64,000 nucleotides of DNA from Prostheceraeus crozeri (lineage: Eukaryota > Platyhelminthes > Polycladida > Euryleptidae), in assembly GCA_907163375.1 (NCBI GenBank), contig CAJQUW010006150.1, positions 1-64,000 on the forward strand. The letters are read 5' to 3'. Of this stretch, positions 1 through 10,910 are shown one piece after another. Made by a program: the position numbers and the translations under genes. The stretch's first letter is position 1, and every line of letters begins with the position of its first letter. Below the pieces are notes generated by a model that worked only from the letters and a program-made list of their open reading frames with translations, made no database searches and had not been told where the DNA came from.

Positions 1-520
1 CCAATAAAGCTTTCTAACACTGTGAAAGTAAGTTACAAGACAATCTACACTATGCAGTAAAACCTTTTCGAAAAAACTTTCTAGTGCTGTGATGAGTTCG
101 GTCAGTCATAAAACTTCGATGATCAAACTTTACTTTCACAAACGTGCGTCACAGTAAAACTAGTTGACTACACTAACTTTGCAAATCATGATACACTTTC
201 TGATGACACTCACAAATAAAACGTCGATGATCAAACTTTACTTTCACAAACGTGCGTCGCGGTAAAATTATTTGACTGCACTAACTTTGCAAACCATGAT
301 ACACTTTCTGACTAAACTTATGAATAAACCTTCGATGATCAAACTTTACTTTATCAAACGTGTGTCACAGTAAAACTAGTTGACTACACCAACGCTAACA
401 TTTTATGACATGTGTGTTTCATAATACGTCATGATCAAACTTTCTAACTATACATCAACCTGTGTTGCAGTAAAACTTTTGTACAACATGATACACTTTC
501 TGACAACGTTCACAAGAGCT
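1..520. repeat. Tandem repeat array, unit about 108 bp
   Basis: The phrase CGATGATCAAACTTTACTTT recurs at 117, 225 and 333, an exact 108-bp spacing, with a decayed fourth copy near 430. A second anchor, CATGATACACTTTCTGA, recurs at 187 and 295 and again near 488. Positions 1-116 look like a further degenerate copy, so the array probably continues left of the window. Copies differ by scattered substitutions. Open frames through it are by-products. Confidence 0.85.
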
Positions 521-759
521 TGTTCACTAGCGAAGAGAGAAGTCTGTGATGTGTTGCATGTGGTGCAAGGGTGGCCTCCCGTTTTATCCCTACATCATTT
601 CGTCTCCGTGATAGAGACAGTTCTTAAAAGAACTTATGGTTCATTCTCGCATGGTTGGCCAACTATCGGGAGACAAGTGCAATGGAGATTTTATGAGGTA
701 ACCTGTGGCAGATCGCTAAATGTCGCCCTGGTGGTCAGAGTACAACGTTGAGGCGAAAG

Positions 760-1300
760 GCAACCACTTGGAAACATGAAGCAGAGAGGTTTCACAAGGA
801 TTACCATTGCCCACGTCCCGTGCAGTACTCATCGCTACGGACTTCACCGCTGTCTCGAAAGAACGCCCACCCACAGGAAGTATGTCACCGAAAATCTCCG
901 TGACTTGCACCGTCCATGACTTGATAGCCAGACATGAAAACCGGTGGAGTTATTTACAGGAGGTTGGTAAGTCGTTGCTTTGATCAGCTTGATAGCAGGC
1001 CGTAGAGAGGGATAGCAAGCCGTGATTCACCAGCGTTTTGCAATGGAGATGTTTAGATGCCACCCACGACAAGATAGCTAAGACTCAACCGATTGGCGTT
1101 CAAAGTGCTACGTTGAGAACTGTGTCAAATGCCCAACATGAGACATGAGTTGCCCCAGCGGTTTCGGTCTAAAATATGACACACTCCCTTGCCACACTTA
1201 TCACTACGGCATCATCCGCCGTCCCGAAGGAACACCCTGTCAGTGGAATATTACAGGAAAACTCTCCGTGTCTTGCTCGCTTTCAGTGAAAAGCCGCTTG
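760..1300. repeat. Diverged direct duplication
   Basis: Two stretches of about 140 bp (about 775-910 and 1140-1285) share an ordered series of short matches: ATCRCTACGG, CCGYCKYCYCGAA, GAACRCCC, AAAMTCTCCGTG. This suggests an old duplication with period about 365 bp. No protein family is recognised. Similarity is weak and judged by eye. Confidence 0.4.
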
Positions 1301-1819
1301 TATAATGTAAAGACATGAGAAGACTGGCTCGTACACACTTATCTATGCCTTCATTGACTTCAACAGGGTCAAAAACCCCAGAAAACCTCCAAAAATAGTG
1401 AATTTAAATTTTTCAACTTTTTAGCACTACTTATCAAATTTTATAAGTAGTCTATCACTTAGGGCAGGTCAATAGCGACCGAACCTTTTTTGAATCAAGT
1501 CAAACGGACTTGTAGAAGCAAAGTTACAAGCCTTTAAAGTTTTGGAGTCTTTTATGGCCTGGAGACGAAGGCCATCTCCTGGCGAACCTCTAAGTCTGAC
1601 GCCTTAGCTGAGTTCAGGAATGAAATTTTCTAAGTCGGTTTCTTACAGAAACCCGGTTTTTCAGATTTCCAATCCTATCATCAGAGCTCCGGAGTTCACC
1701 TACCCCAACCCAGTTGGGAGGAGAACTGATTTCCACAAACAGAGTTTCCACTTATATAGTTTGTGACGATCAGCTGATGACGTAATATCCATCATCCAAA
1801 AACTTTAAACCCGTCTATC

Positions 1820-3000
1820 TCCGGTTCTACTGCTCCGATTGACTTCAAATCTTGAGTGCCATGTTTTCTCGCTTTCCCCGTTCATTTAAGACATCCCGCG
1901 ACCCTCTACGATGACCAGTAGCCGAGCTGAAAAAACTCTGTCGTTTTTTCAAAAAGTTCCAAAATCTTGGAAAATGCACAAAAACTCGATTTTCAACAGG
2001 CTCTCATTTGGAAACGAAACCTTCCACGCATCTTAAAAGAGTGGATCCTAGAGAAAAAAGTGCCGTCTTGCCCGTAAAAGAAACCCAAGCTCTTCATTCA
2101 CTTTCAATCTTCCGCTATTCATCACCAAAGGTGGCCACAATCTAACATTTTCAGGAAAAAATCTCATGTGGAGACCCAACTTTTCAACTTTATCTCTCCG
2201 ATTGACTTGAAACTCACCCTCTAGATGCAGAATGGCACGCTGATTCCAAATCTGGTCTCTGATTTTTCGTCCGAGGCGTCGTTCACCCGCTAGAGCGATT
2301 TTCATAAAAATTCTAACTCTGTCGCCAATGTCCAAAATTTTCAATGACGTCTCACATCTAAACGAAGGCAGATAGGAACAAGCCGTGTCTTCCACTGAAT
2401 TTGTCTCATTCTTAGCTTTCAAACGAGCTATTGCACGACTTTCTACGATCCCTACAACCAAAGATGGAAGATCGCTGCCGAGGGGGAGGTCAGAACTTTT
2501 TCTCTCCGATTGAGCTGGAAAGAAGATCCTAGACCCAACATTGGCCAAAACGTCCGAATTTGCACTCCATTTTCCCATCCGAGACCTCCTTCATGCCGAA
2601 AAACGACTTTTCTCATCCCAAAACATCCAAAACCTGACTTTTCCAACTCTGACGTTTTCCTGCCATTTTCCTCCCTAAACCCAGGAAAATAGGACCAAAC
2701 TGAGCTTTCCACTGCATTTTCCTCACTCTTAGCTTTCAAATGAGCTATCACACGACTTTCTACGATCTCTAACACCAAAGTTGGAAGTTTGACAGGAGGG
2801 GGGAGGTCAGAACTTTTCTCTCCGATTGAGCTGGAAGCATTCTTCCTAACCCAAAATTTCACGTAGATTCCGAATCTGGCCTCCGTTTTCCCATCCGAAC
2901 CCTCCTTCATGACGAAAAACGACTTTTCTCATCCCAAAACCATCAAAACCCACCCTTTTCCAACTCTGACGTTTTCAGAGATTCCTATCACCTTCCTTCC
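1820..3000. repeat. Tandem repeat array, unit about 310 bp
   Basis: The anchor CTCCGATTGA recurs at about 1832, 2196, 2504 and 2820. The last two intervals are 308 and 316 bp. Each unit also carries GAGCTATYRCACGACTTTCT and a G-rich GGGGGAGGTCAGAA stretch. The last copies are 80-90% alike by eye and the first two more diverged. Minus-strand frames of 152-176 codons cross the array, but they repeat with it and match no family I know, so I do not call them genes. Positions 1330-1820 upstream hold no recognisable feature. Confidence 0.8.
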
Positions 3001-3849
3001 CATCCCTTGCCTCACAGTTGCTCCTTCCTTCCAGAGGGGGGAGGGACCCGTTTCCTCTTCTCGGACCCATCCTTCCATCACATCCTTGGCTTTCTTCCTC
3101 ACCCTCCTTCCAGGGGGGGGGCTGAGTCAGCCTGATGACTCATCGTTACACATTCTGTGCTTGTTTTTGGTACGGGATTACTACTTATACAGATACTATT
3201 TTAACTAGACATTCTACCTACTATATACTTTCTCCATGATGCGGGATTTGTCTTTCTCACTTGTGAAACCCCACCATCCTTATTGAGCATGCGAGCGTCG
3301 TAGACTTAGTGCATGATATTGCTGCTGGCGTCTCGACTCCTGATCATCTTTAGTGTGTACCAAAGATATTTGGTGCCCCACAGTTACTGCTGCTGACTGA
3401 TGATATTGTTGAGTGGCTTTTCTGTTTTCAACTTATCAGAAAATGTAGCTCCGAGACTTTTGATTTCATCAACTCGTTTAATGTTAGAAATGATTGCCGG
3501 CTGGCTTTGGTCCTCAATGTACAAGGACACACTTAATTATACACGATCAAGTAATTTTGTCGGCGTTGTATATTCTTGCTCTGCTGTTAGTCCATCATTG
3601 TCACTTTCACTCACAGAAATAGACATAGAGACACGAGAAGGACAATTACAGATAGACAAAATATATTTATTTCTATGCTTTCACTCGACCAACCATAATA
3701 CGAACCGGATACATGATTCAAATCATTGTGTTCTTCGGCTTCATCACTAGACCGATATAAATCCTTGTTAATTAAGTCTTTGTCAAATCCATGCCGACAT
3801 ACCGGAATTCTTTTGCGACGACTTCGCGACACAGAATAGATGTCACACA
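3001..3849. other. No gene recognised
   Basis: C- and T-rich sequence around 3000-3120 includes GGGGGG runs and trails off the 310-bp array. The rest holds no recognisable coding sequence, RNA or element ends. Confidence 0.5.
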
Positions 3850-4426
3850 GGCCGCTGTCACATAGAGTAAGGCGTCTTCCATCTACCATCTTCCGTGTCA
3901 CTCGCCTATTTGCACATTCTTCATAAGGCGTTTCCCATAAGGCATGATAAGACAATTTTATCTGTAGTCTTCCGCCTTTCATTGCCCATCTTCCATCTTC
4001 CACCTACCGCAGTCGTAATAGGGAAATCCATTTCAGATACAATCAGCGCTATTTTTCACTATTTATCGTTGTTATGACTACTGTGTCGATCCTCGTCCTC
4101 GTTCGACATTGTGAACAAAGGCTGTTTTTTATTGCTTCTCTTCGCAAATGACAGCTTCCCAAATCTTCAGACGTCACTTCACGTTGTTCTATTTTTAGAA
4201 CAGCCTCGCGGAATGGAAATGAACTTCATCAGCCGCATAATTTCATGCCTTATGTCCGATGCACGACGCCTTATGACTTTTCCTGTGTGGCAGCGTGACG
4301 GACGATGGAAGATGAAAGATGATCTTATGGCTGATGACTTTTTCTGTGTAATAGGTTATATTCTTTTCTAATTGCAATTAAAGGGAAATCCCAATGGAAG
4401 ATGCCTTATTCTTTGTGACAGCGGCC
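3850..4426. mobile_element. MITE-like element with 35-bp terminal inverted repeats
   Basis: The left end GGCCGCTGTCACATAGAGTA is mirrored at the right end; the reverse complement of 4392-4426 starts GGCCGCTGTCACAAAGAATA. Both continue into AAGGCRTCTTCCAT. Internal motifs of the type CATCTTCC(A/G) and GCCTTATG are repeated in both orientations. No transposase is encoded. I do not see a convincing target duplication (flanks CACACA and TAAGTA), so the superfamily is open. A GGCC start is seen in some Harbinger-like and ISL2EU-like families. Confidence 0.7.
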
Positions 4427-4974
4427 TAAGTATGGTTACTTTCCATCTATTTCATCAATGAGGAGAAATCGAGCTATGGAGTAATTCAGAAAGTGTGAAA
4501 AGTTCCCGTTGCATCTCCTTCATGACCAAGTGCCCCACGGATGTCTTGTAGCAGTCATTTATGTCTGCCCGAAGTTAACTTGGATCACTGACTGTACTCG
4601 TTTTTCCCTTGGCTGTCCATGATGATGAACATAATAATCATAATCATAATTAATTAATTACGTTAATAATAGCACAATATTAAATAACATTAATATAGTC
4701 ATAAATTACATTCATTGTCAATTATCTCTCATGCTATACTGTGTAAGCGGCGATCGGTTGGAGGCGCACGTCAACTTCTACCATCTGATTGGTTGTTGCA
4801 ATGCCGTCATAATATTCCTGACTAAAGTTCCTACGAGCAGAGTTACATGTATTCCTGACAAAGTTCAACCACAATTAGCACTATCAGAAAGCTTGACGTA
4901 CAGGTTGGGTACGTCATAGGAATGCGTAGGAGACGTACATGTACGTCGTAGATCTCAACGGTTAATTAACATGC
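4427..4974. other. No gene recognised
   Basis: AT-rich sequence with a low-complexity patch of AATAATCATAATCATAATTA around 4630. No supported coding or RNA feature. Confidence 0.5.
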
Positions 4975-5060
4975 CTGCTCGTAAATGTTCATTCCTTTTG
5001 ATATCTAACAAGTTTCACGTGCTATTCATATAGTGGGCTCACGTCGCTGCTGTATGCGTA
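4975..5060 (+). repeat. Dispersed repeat, copy A
   Basis: About 75 bp here match 7146-7230 in direct orientation. Shared blocks are GTAAAT, TTTGATATC/CTGATATCC, AAGTTTCA, TATATAGTGGG and ACGTCGCT. Identity is roughly 75-80% by eye. The copies are about 2.17 kb apart; what the unit is cannot be said. Confidence 0.55.
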
Positions 5061-5084
5061 GGAGTGCATTTTTGTCGTCGTAGA

Positions 5085-5166
5085 ATGACGATTTTCTTAT
5101 TTTGCGCCATGAGCTCACCAAGTAATGGCGCTCTATAAATATACAGTTATTATTATTATTATTATT
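5085..5166 (+). repeat. Non-LTR retrotransposon 3-prime tail with (ATT)n
   Basis: A short GC-bearing segment with GCGCCATGAGC and ATGGCGCTCTATAAATA is followed directly by an ATT/TTA microsatellite (5146-5166). From memory, a GGCGCTATATAAAT-like hairpin followed by (ATT)n is the typical 3-prime end of L2/CR1-type LINEs and the SINEs that borrow their tail. No coding part is attached, so this is a tail-only fragment or SINE remnant. Confidence 0.55.
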
Positions 5167-5354
5167 TTACATATTTTGACGGGAATATTATATGATGTCT
5201 TCCAATGCTTTATGAAATGGTTGGCAGATATTTTCATGGACAGCAAACACATATTGTAGCCTATAAGCTGACGCAAAATTATTTCGCTGACGAATCATGC
5301 TTGTCATTTTGGCGGAAAGCCTCGATTGTCGTGGAATGATGCAAATGAAATACC

Positions 5355-5935
5355 TAAATTTGATCATTTGAAAAGTGTGCTCTCTATAAGTCCTCTATTT
5401 ATTCCATAAATAAAGACAGCAAATGTCACAGCTCCTTTACAACAATTACGGATTGCCGATTATCGTCGAATACTTTGACATTTAAAGAAATTGAGGGTTT
5501 TCAAATGTCATGGAATGACGAAGATAACGTGATGGAATTACGTTTTGGGCTTCGCTTAACTTTACTTTTTATCACATTGTCGTTATACCATGAGCATATT
5601 GAAGTGATTGGAGAACAAGTAAGAGTAATTTTGCATTGATATACTGCATCGTGGGCCTATATGGCTACATAAGTATTGTTTGTAGGCCAACAACATGTTC
5701 AAAAACATGAAAATTAATGTCATTTCACTCATTTGAAAATTTCTGCTCTCAGCAAACTTTATCCTATTGATATATGACAGGAAATGATACAACAGAGCCA
5801 TTCTTTACAACTACATTGCTGATTATTTGTCATTCACTTTAAATTTTGAAGAAGTTGGAGATTTTTAATTTTGCCGTAGAATAACACTTTGGATTTCCTA
5901 AAACTACCCTAATTTTTTATCACAAATTCGCTATA
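5355..5935 (+). repeat. Old tandem duplication, period about 350-370 bp
   Basis: Sequence 5355-5590 is echoed at 5725-5935. Shared anchors include TCATTTGAAAA, CTTTACAAC, GATTATYGTC/GATTATTTGTC and TTTTATCACA followed by TCGYTATAC. It is strongly diverged and non-coding. Confidence 0.45.
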
Positions 5936-7145
5936 CAACAAGAACATTGATGTGATTTTCATGACAGATGATGTTATAAATCAGCTTGAAGCGTTTGCGG
6001 TGATGATCTGTTTACAGATAGGCCTATAAACATGCATGAGGTCAAATAGAATGCAACTACAATTGATTCCAAACTGTGTATCCGAGCAAAATAACACAGG
6101 TACATTAAAAATAAAAACTTTTATTCGCTTTAATTCCTCATCAAATGAATAGAAATCAAATGAATTTATTACGATTCAGGCGCAATAGCAAGTGATATAC
6201 TAATTAGGTGTTTTCATAATATTCGCTGCTGAGAGAATAGTGCTTAAGTGGAAGAATAGACTTAATTGATGTTGAAGAGTCTGCCAACTCGAGAGATATT
6301 CAGTCAAATACAATGAATGCATTATTTATATAGTGAAGTAGAATTGTGTATCCAGTTTCACGTGTTGATTAAATCTCCAATAAATACGAGTTACCAGGCC
6401 CACAGTTAGGGTGAAATTATCATTCTTTCCCGCTTGATTGAAATGATCACGCTTTCGTGCATGGCGGAATGGCATACACCCGAATTTGCTAATCTAGAGC
6501 TGTGTGCCGAGGACTTTAAAATAATTAAGTATGCAATTAATTCATTATGACCGATGCAATATTAAAAAATAGTTCTCTTTTAAAATAGCATCCTTTTAAA
6601 GTTAATAATGATTATTGTCCTTGATTATGATACTTTGCTCTTTTAGTGGCAGGTACTATAGTTTGTAACATGATCGCGCTAAAAAACTCTTATTTCTAAG
6701 ACTGAACACATTAAAGGAGTTACCCATCGAATTGCTAATTTAATAAACATATTACCTATCTGAGGTTGTCATGACACGGAGTATTCGTAAAATACTATTC
6801 TTCCTTCTGTATTGACATTATGATCAGTCACATCCATGTAGATTTCTACAAAAGTGTAGCAATTATCATCAACAAAACAGCAACAATAAATATCTAATCA
6901 AAGTCATTCAACGACAATGATCATAATTAACTTTAAAAGGATGCAGATGGGTTCACATTGCTATTCAGATCCAAAAAATAAAACGTAAATTTAGTGAATA
7001 ACAAAATCATGCCGATGAAATTGAATTAAAAACTTGAAAATTCAGTCAAGAAGCACAAAAAGATCTCAACTTTTCCATGAAAATACTTGCATAATGCAGT
7101 TCATGAAATTCAGTTGATAATCAGTTTAATTTCCGTTGATTACAG
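5936..7145. other. No gene recognised
   Basis: AT-rich intergenic or intronic sequence with no supported coding frame, RNA gene or element boundaries. Confidence 0.5.
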
Positions 7146-7230
7146 ACACGCTGGCTAGTAAATTTCCATTCATTCTGATATCCAATAAGTTTCATGCTAC
7201 TTATATAGTGGGTTTACGTCGCTAGTATAT
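7146..7230 (+). repeat. Dispersed repeat, copy B
   Basis: Partner of 4975-5060 in the same orientation. It carries the same ordered blocks, including TATATAGTGGG and ACGTCGCT. Confidence 0.55.
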
Positions 7231-8851
7231 AAACACAGGATTAATTTGCAAAAATTTAGCTTCTTAAAAGTGATCAGACATTTTTTAGACAGCAGGAACA
7301 CAATCTCTACAGAAAGCTTAAATCTTTTGATATTTTTCTGAGTCGACATTACCGACTATTTGCTCTATAGATGCAATGTGTCAATCAGTTTGCATTCCTT
7401 CACGCTCATTTAGACATTTTTGATCGAATCCTAGAGCTTTCACTGAAAATCACGATGAATGCTTTAACCAAGACGTAAAAAACTTGGAACAGCGGTGCAA
7501 TAGTCAGAGGGAAATGTCAATGATGTCTGTAATATTTGGTCTCTCCATAGAAGAGATGAAAGGGATTTCAAATTGAAACACTTTCCTCAGTGATGCGAGT
7601 TGATCAGCGATATTCTAAACTACGTCTTTTTTCATGTTTGTGTATTTTGACTTTTGTTCTTGTTAAAGCACAATCTTCATTGACCTTCACTTTTATCAAT
7701 TTATATAGAACTTAATTTAATGTCAAACACGATTATGATAGATAGCAACACATGTCATTAAGCTAACAAAAAAAGAACTTCTAATATGTTTTTAGAGGCG
7801 AATTTCCCACAGTCAAGTTTTGCATTAGTTCACCAAACGCACAATGTTCGTGTTTTTTTCTTATTAAGATAAATAGACAATTGAAACTTTCTGTAAACGC
7901 TGTAATTAACGAGCAATGAATGATTAAAAGAACTAGCTTCAGATTCGCATTTTTCAGGATCGAATTGACCACAGTTGATGTAAAAATCTAGATAAACAAA
8001 ATATTTTTGAAAAATTGCTTACTGTTTATCTGATGCTCGGTGTTCTTGAGTACTTAATACCATAACCTAATTCAAGCGGAAAAACATATTCGTACATCAC
8101 ATATGTAGATTGTGACATACATTTTTCATTGTTGGTTGGGTATTTAATTGACTTCTGAGATAATGAATTGTCAGTTTTTTTAAATTTCTGAACTGATACA
8201 AGGATAACACATATGAAGACTGGATCTTGACTACTTGATGGTATATCAAGACACGTTGTAGCTGCTGTAAGTTGTTCATTTGCAGTGTAGTCAAGAACAA
8301 TTCGCATTTGAGCACGGGTAGAAGTGTCCTTTTTGTCATGAAGAATTCTCGCTTACATGCTATCGTTTGTTTCCACAGGCTGTGCATTACTGACATAGCC
8401 TATCAAAGACAAAAGCGAGTCATTGCATGAGACACAGCCTTCATACTTGTACAAGTTCAGAACAGTCAGGAAAAATACTGAAGATAATGGGAAAAAGGTG
8501 CTGCGGAGACTCGACTGCAACAATTGCATAGGTTTGCCCCCACCATCAACATCACAGCTACACGATCTTATTGACCCGGGTCGCTCTGCCAAAAAGATTA
8601 GTTGAGTAACACGCTATATTTAAATAAGCTTACTTGATGATGAGACGCAAAGACATATGGACGAAATTGTTCACAGATATCATATAAGTAGGCCTACATT
8701 CATCCAAGAACTGATGGTACTATCTCTTTCCTGATGAATTGATGTTGCTTTTATAATCTTCTGGCTTATGTTCCGCATACATATATCCCATTTGGTATTT
8801 AACAAAAAGCAATATCAAGCAAGTGAATAAGTACTATTCAAAATGATCTTC
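7231..8851. other. No gene recognised
   Basis: Only short overlapping frames on both strands and no recognisable domain. Nothing that can be supported as a gene. Confidence 0.5.
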
Positions 8852-8904
8852 CTAAGGTCATCCAGGGTCTATCTAAGGTCATCAGATGCTAATCTAAGGT
8901 CATC
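8852..8904 (+). repeat. 21-bp short tandem repeat, three units
   Basis: CTAAGGTCATC begins at 8852, 8873 and 8894, exactly 21 bp apart, with different bases filling the rest of each unit. Non-coding. Confidence 0.75.
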
Positions 8905-9940
8905 AATATGCTAATAAATTAGCGGTCTGTCGCAAAAACGGTAAGTATGTGGGATAAAATGGGTTGAAAAAAGTAGTCTGCCTTACTTCTCTCGTGTATG
9001 TGCTATACTTTGTCTACAACAATTTAAAGATCATAAAAAACTTGAAATAGGCTACATGTAGCATCTTATGCAACATTTATTGACATGAATTACCTGTATG
9101 TAATTACAACATACATATAGCGATCAAAGTGAGCGAGTGCATAATTATACAACTAATAAAGTGAAAAATAGCAGTCCTGACAATACATAAATGAAACACT
9201 AAAATGGCAAGTTATATGACGCAGTTTAATATGTTAGAAATGTGTAAATAAAATAGAAGTGTAGAAATAAAAGGCCAAGAATTATTATCCTAATTATGCA
9301 TTAAACATTCATCTGAACAATATCTTATCCGCACTATAACGGTTTGTATTATCATCTTCATGTAACTGAATAAGTTTCTATGTCAATGAGAATCAACGTC
9401 GGTCATCCACTCTATAGTCGTATGGTAAGTTTATTAATAAACTTGAAGTTGTAGAACAACTACAGAATGCTTCGACCAATACACACGGACAAATGGCAAG
9501 ATGCACTATAAATGAAAAAACGCCCCTGACTTTCTGCGGAATAATAATAAAACTTTGGAGTTATTCAACGTTTCGAAGACCTTTAATAGAACAACTGAAA
9601 TATTCATGCAATGCTTATACAAACTGATAAATTTCAAAATACTTGGAACTGCTGTATAGGAATGAACTATGTACATGTCATAAGAAATTTCTTGAAGCAA
9701 TAGAACTGAACATAATAGAAATCATGACAAGTAATAGATGTAGAGCAAGAGCAAATAGACATATAAAATGCATAAAAATAACAATTAAAAATAATGTAAA
9801 GACATTATAAAAAATTCCTATATTACAAAACGCAGAAGTGATTCACCTGACAATCCATTAATTGAATTAAATTCGGGTCTGATTAAAAGGGATTCAACTG
9901 ACTTTCGTTTTGCTTTGTTTCTGTCAGTCACAAGTGTGGT
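8905..9940. other. No gene recognised
   Basis: AT-rich sequence without supported coding, RNA or element signals. Confidence 0.5.
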
Positions 9941-10207
9941 CTACTTTATCGATGATTTTAGATTGTTGTTATGGATGTGTTGTCCATGTTGGTAAAATGT
10001 AGATGAAGAGTTATTAGTATGCCTACTTATACGAGATATTGTTGTTCTTGAAGTTTCGCCGATACAAAATTTATTGTAAATGGTAAATTCAAGGCGGTAA
10101 ATCACATACTTTTTGTAACATTGTCTTGGTATTGCAGCACACATACAAGCAAAACATGATGACAAGCATGGTTGAACATCTCTAGCTCTTTTACATTGCA
10201 AGCCCAT
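9941..10207 (-). mobile_element. Penelope-like element fragment, GIY-YIG endonuclease domain
   Basis: The minus-strand frame (about 88 codons) reads KKYVIYRLEF, then KFCIGETSRTTISRISRH, then FYQHGQHIHN. This is the spacing of the GIY-YIG nuclease of Penelope-like retroelements: a hydrophobic strand, then (Y/C)IGETxR, an R...H helix and a later H...H. The domain nicks target DNA for insertion. Only the endonuclease part is here and no reverse transcriptase lies next to it. A second, unrelated fragment lies at 53623-54830. Confidence 0.65.
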
Positions 10208-10487
10208 GTTTCTTTATGTCTCAAAAATGATGCTAACATTGTCCAAAACCCGGGTTCTTCTAGATAAAATGATGAACCTGTTTTCTATACTTTTCGCCAT
10301 AGTAGGGGAGTTTCAACAGATATGCAAAGTGTAGTATAAATGTAAAATTTGAAAACATTTTATTGGCGGAACAGGAATTTTTTAATTGATAACATAGTAG
10401 TTTCCTTTATGGGCGTGAGTCATAATTAGGAATTCAAAAGCAAGCAGCGCTAGCAAATTTCGAAAAATGAATGAGTAGCCTATTTGA

Positions 10488-10910
10488 ATGGCAGGAACAT
10501 GTACAGGTAAGGTTCCGTCTCCATGCGGAGGTAGGAGGTCACGTCACTTCAAGCCTTTTCGAAATTGTATTTCGTGTGGTATCTCCCTTAGTCTTTGTGT
10601 CAGTCCAGTAGGTTCTTCTTTGTCTTCCTACCGCTTTTTTCCATTGATTTTCCTTCCACTATCACACGCAGGATCTCGTTATGTCTCAGGATATGAGTAA
10701 AATACTCTATCTTTCGTCGCTTTACTGTATTCTGCAATCTTCGCGTCTCCTTCGCATTCTCCAGTAATTCTTCATTGCTTAGTCTTCTCTTCCGACCGTT
10801 ATTGAGCATTCTTCTCCAACATCATATCTCAAATGCTTAACGTTTCATCTCCAACCATTTGTTCAATGTCCATGCCTCTACACCGCAAAGCAGCATTTCC
10901 TTTTTTCTGT
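10488..10910 (-). mobile_element. LINE fragment, C-terminal part of reverse transcriptase ORF2
   Basis: On the minus strand, pieces in neighbouring frames read VEAWTLNKWLEMK, then LQNTVKRRKIEYFTHILRHN and VIVEGKSMEKSGRKTKKNLLD. They match the conserved tail of LINE reverse transcriptases: the YGxExWTL thumb motif, the RRKxxYFGHVxR helix and the IxEGKxxGxRxxGRxxxxWLD end. A frame change separates the first block from the second, and no RT palm or endonuclease is seen nearby. It is a 5-prime-truncated, decayed insert oriented leftward. Confidence 0.7.

Noticed and set aside
2048-2910. Two overlapping minus-strand frames of 176 and 152 codons
   Set aside because: They lie inside the 310-bp tandem array and repeat with it (SSDLP, IVESR, LKAK recur each unit). 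No family match and no splice context.
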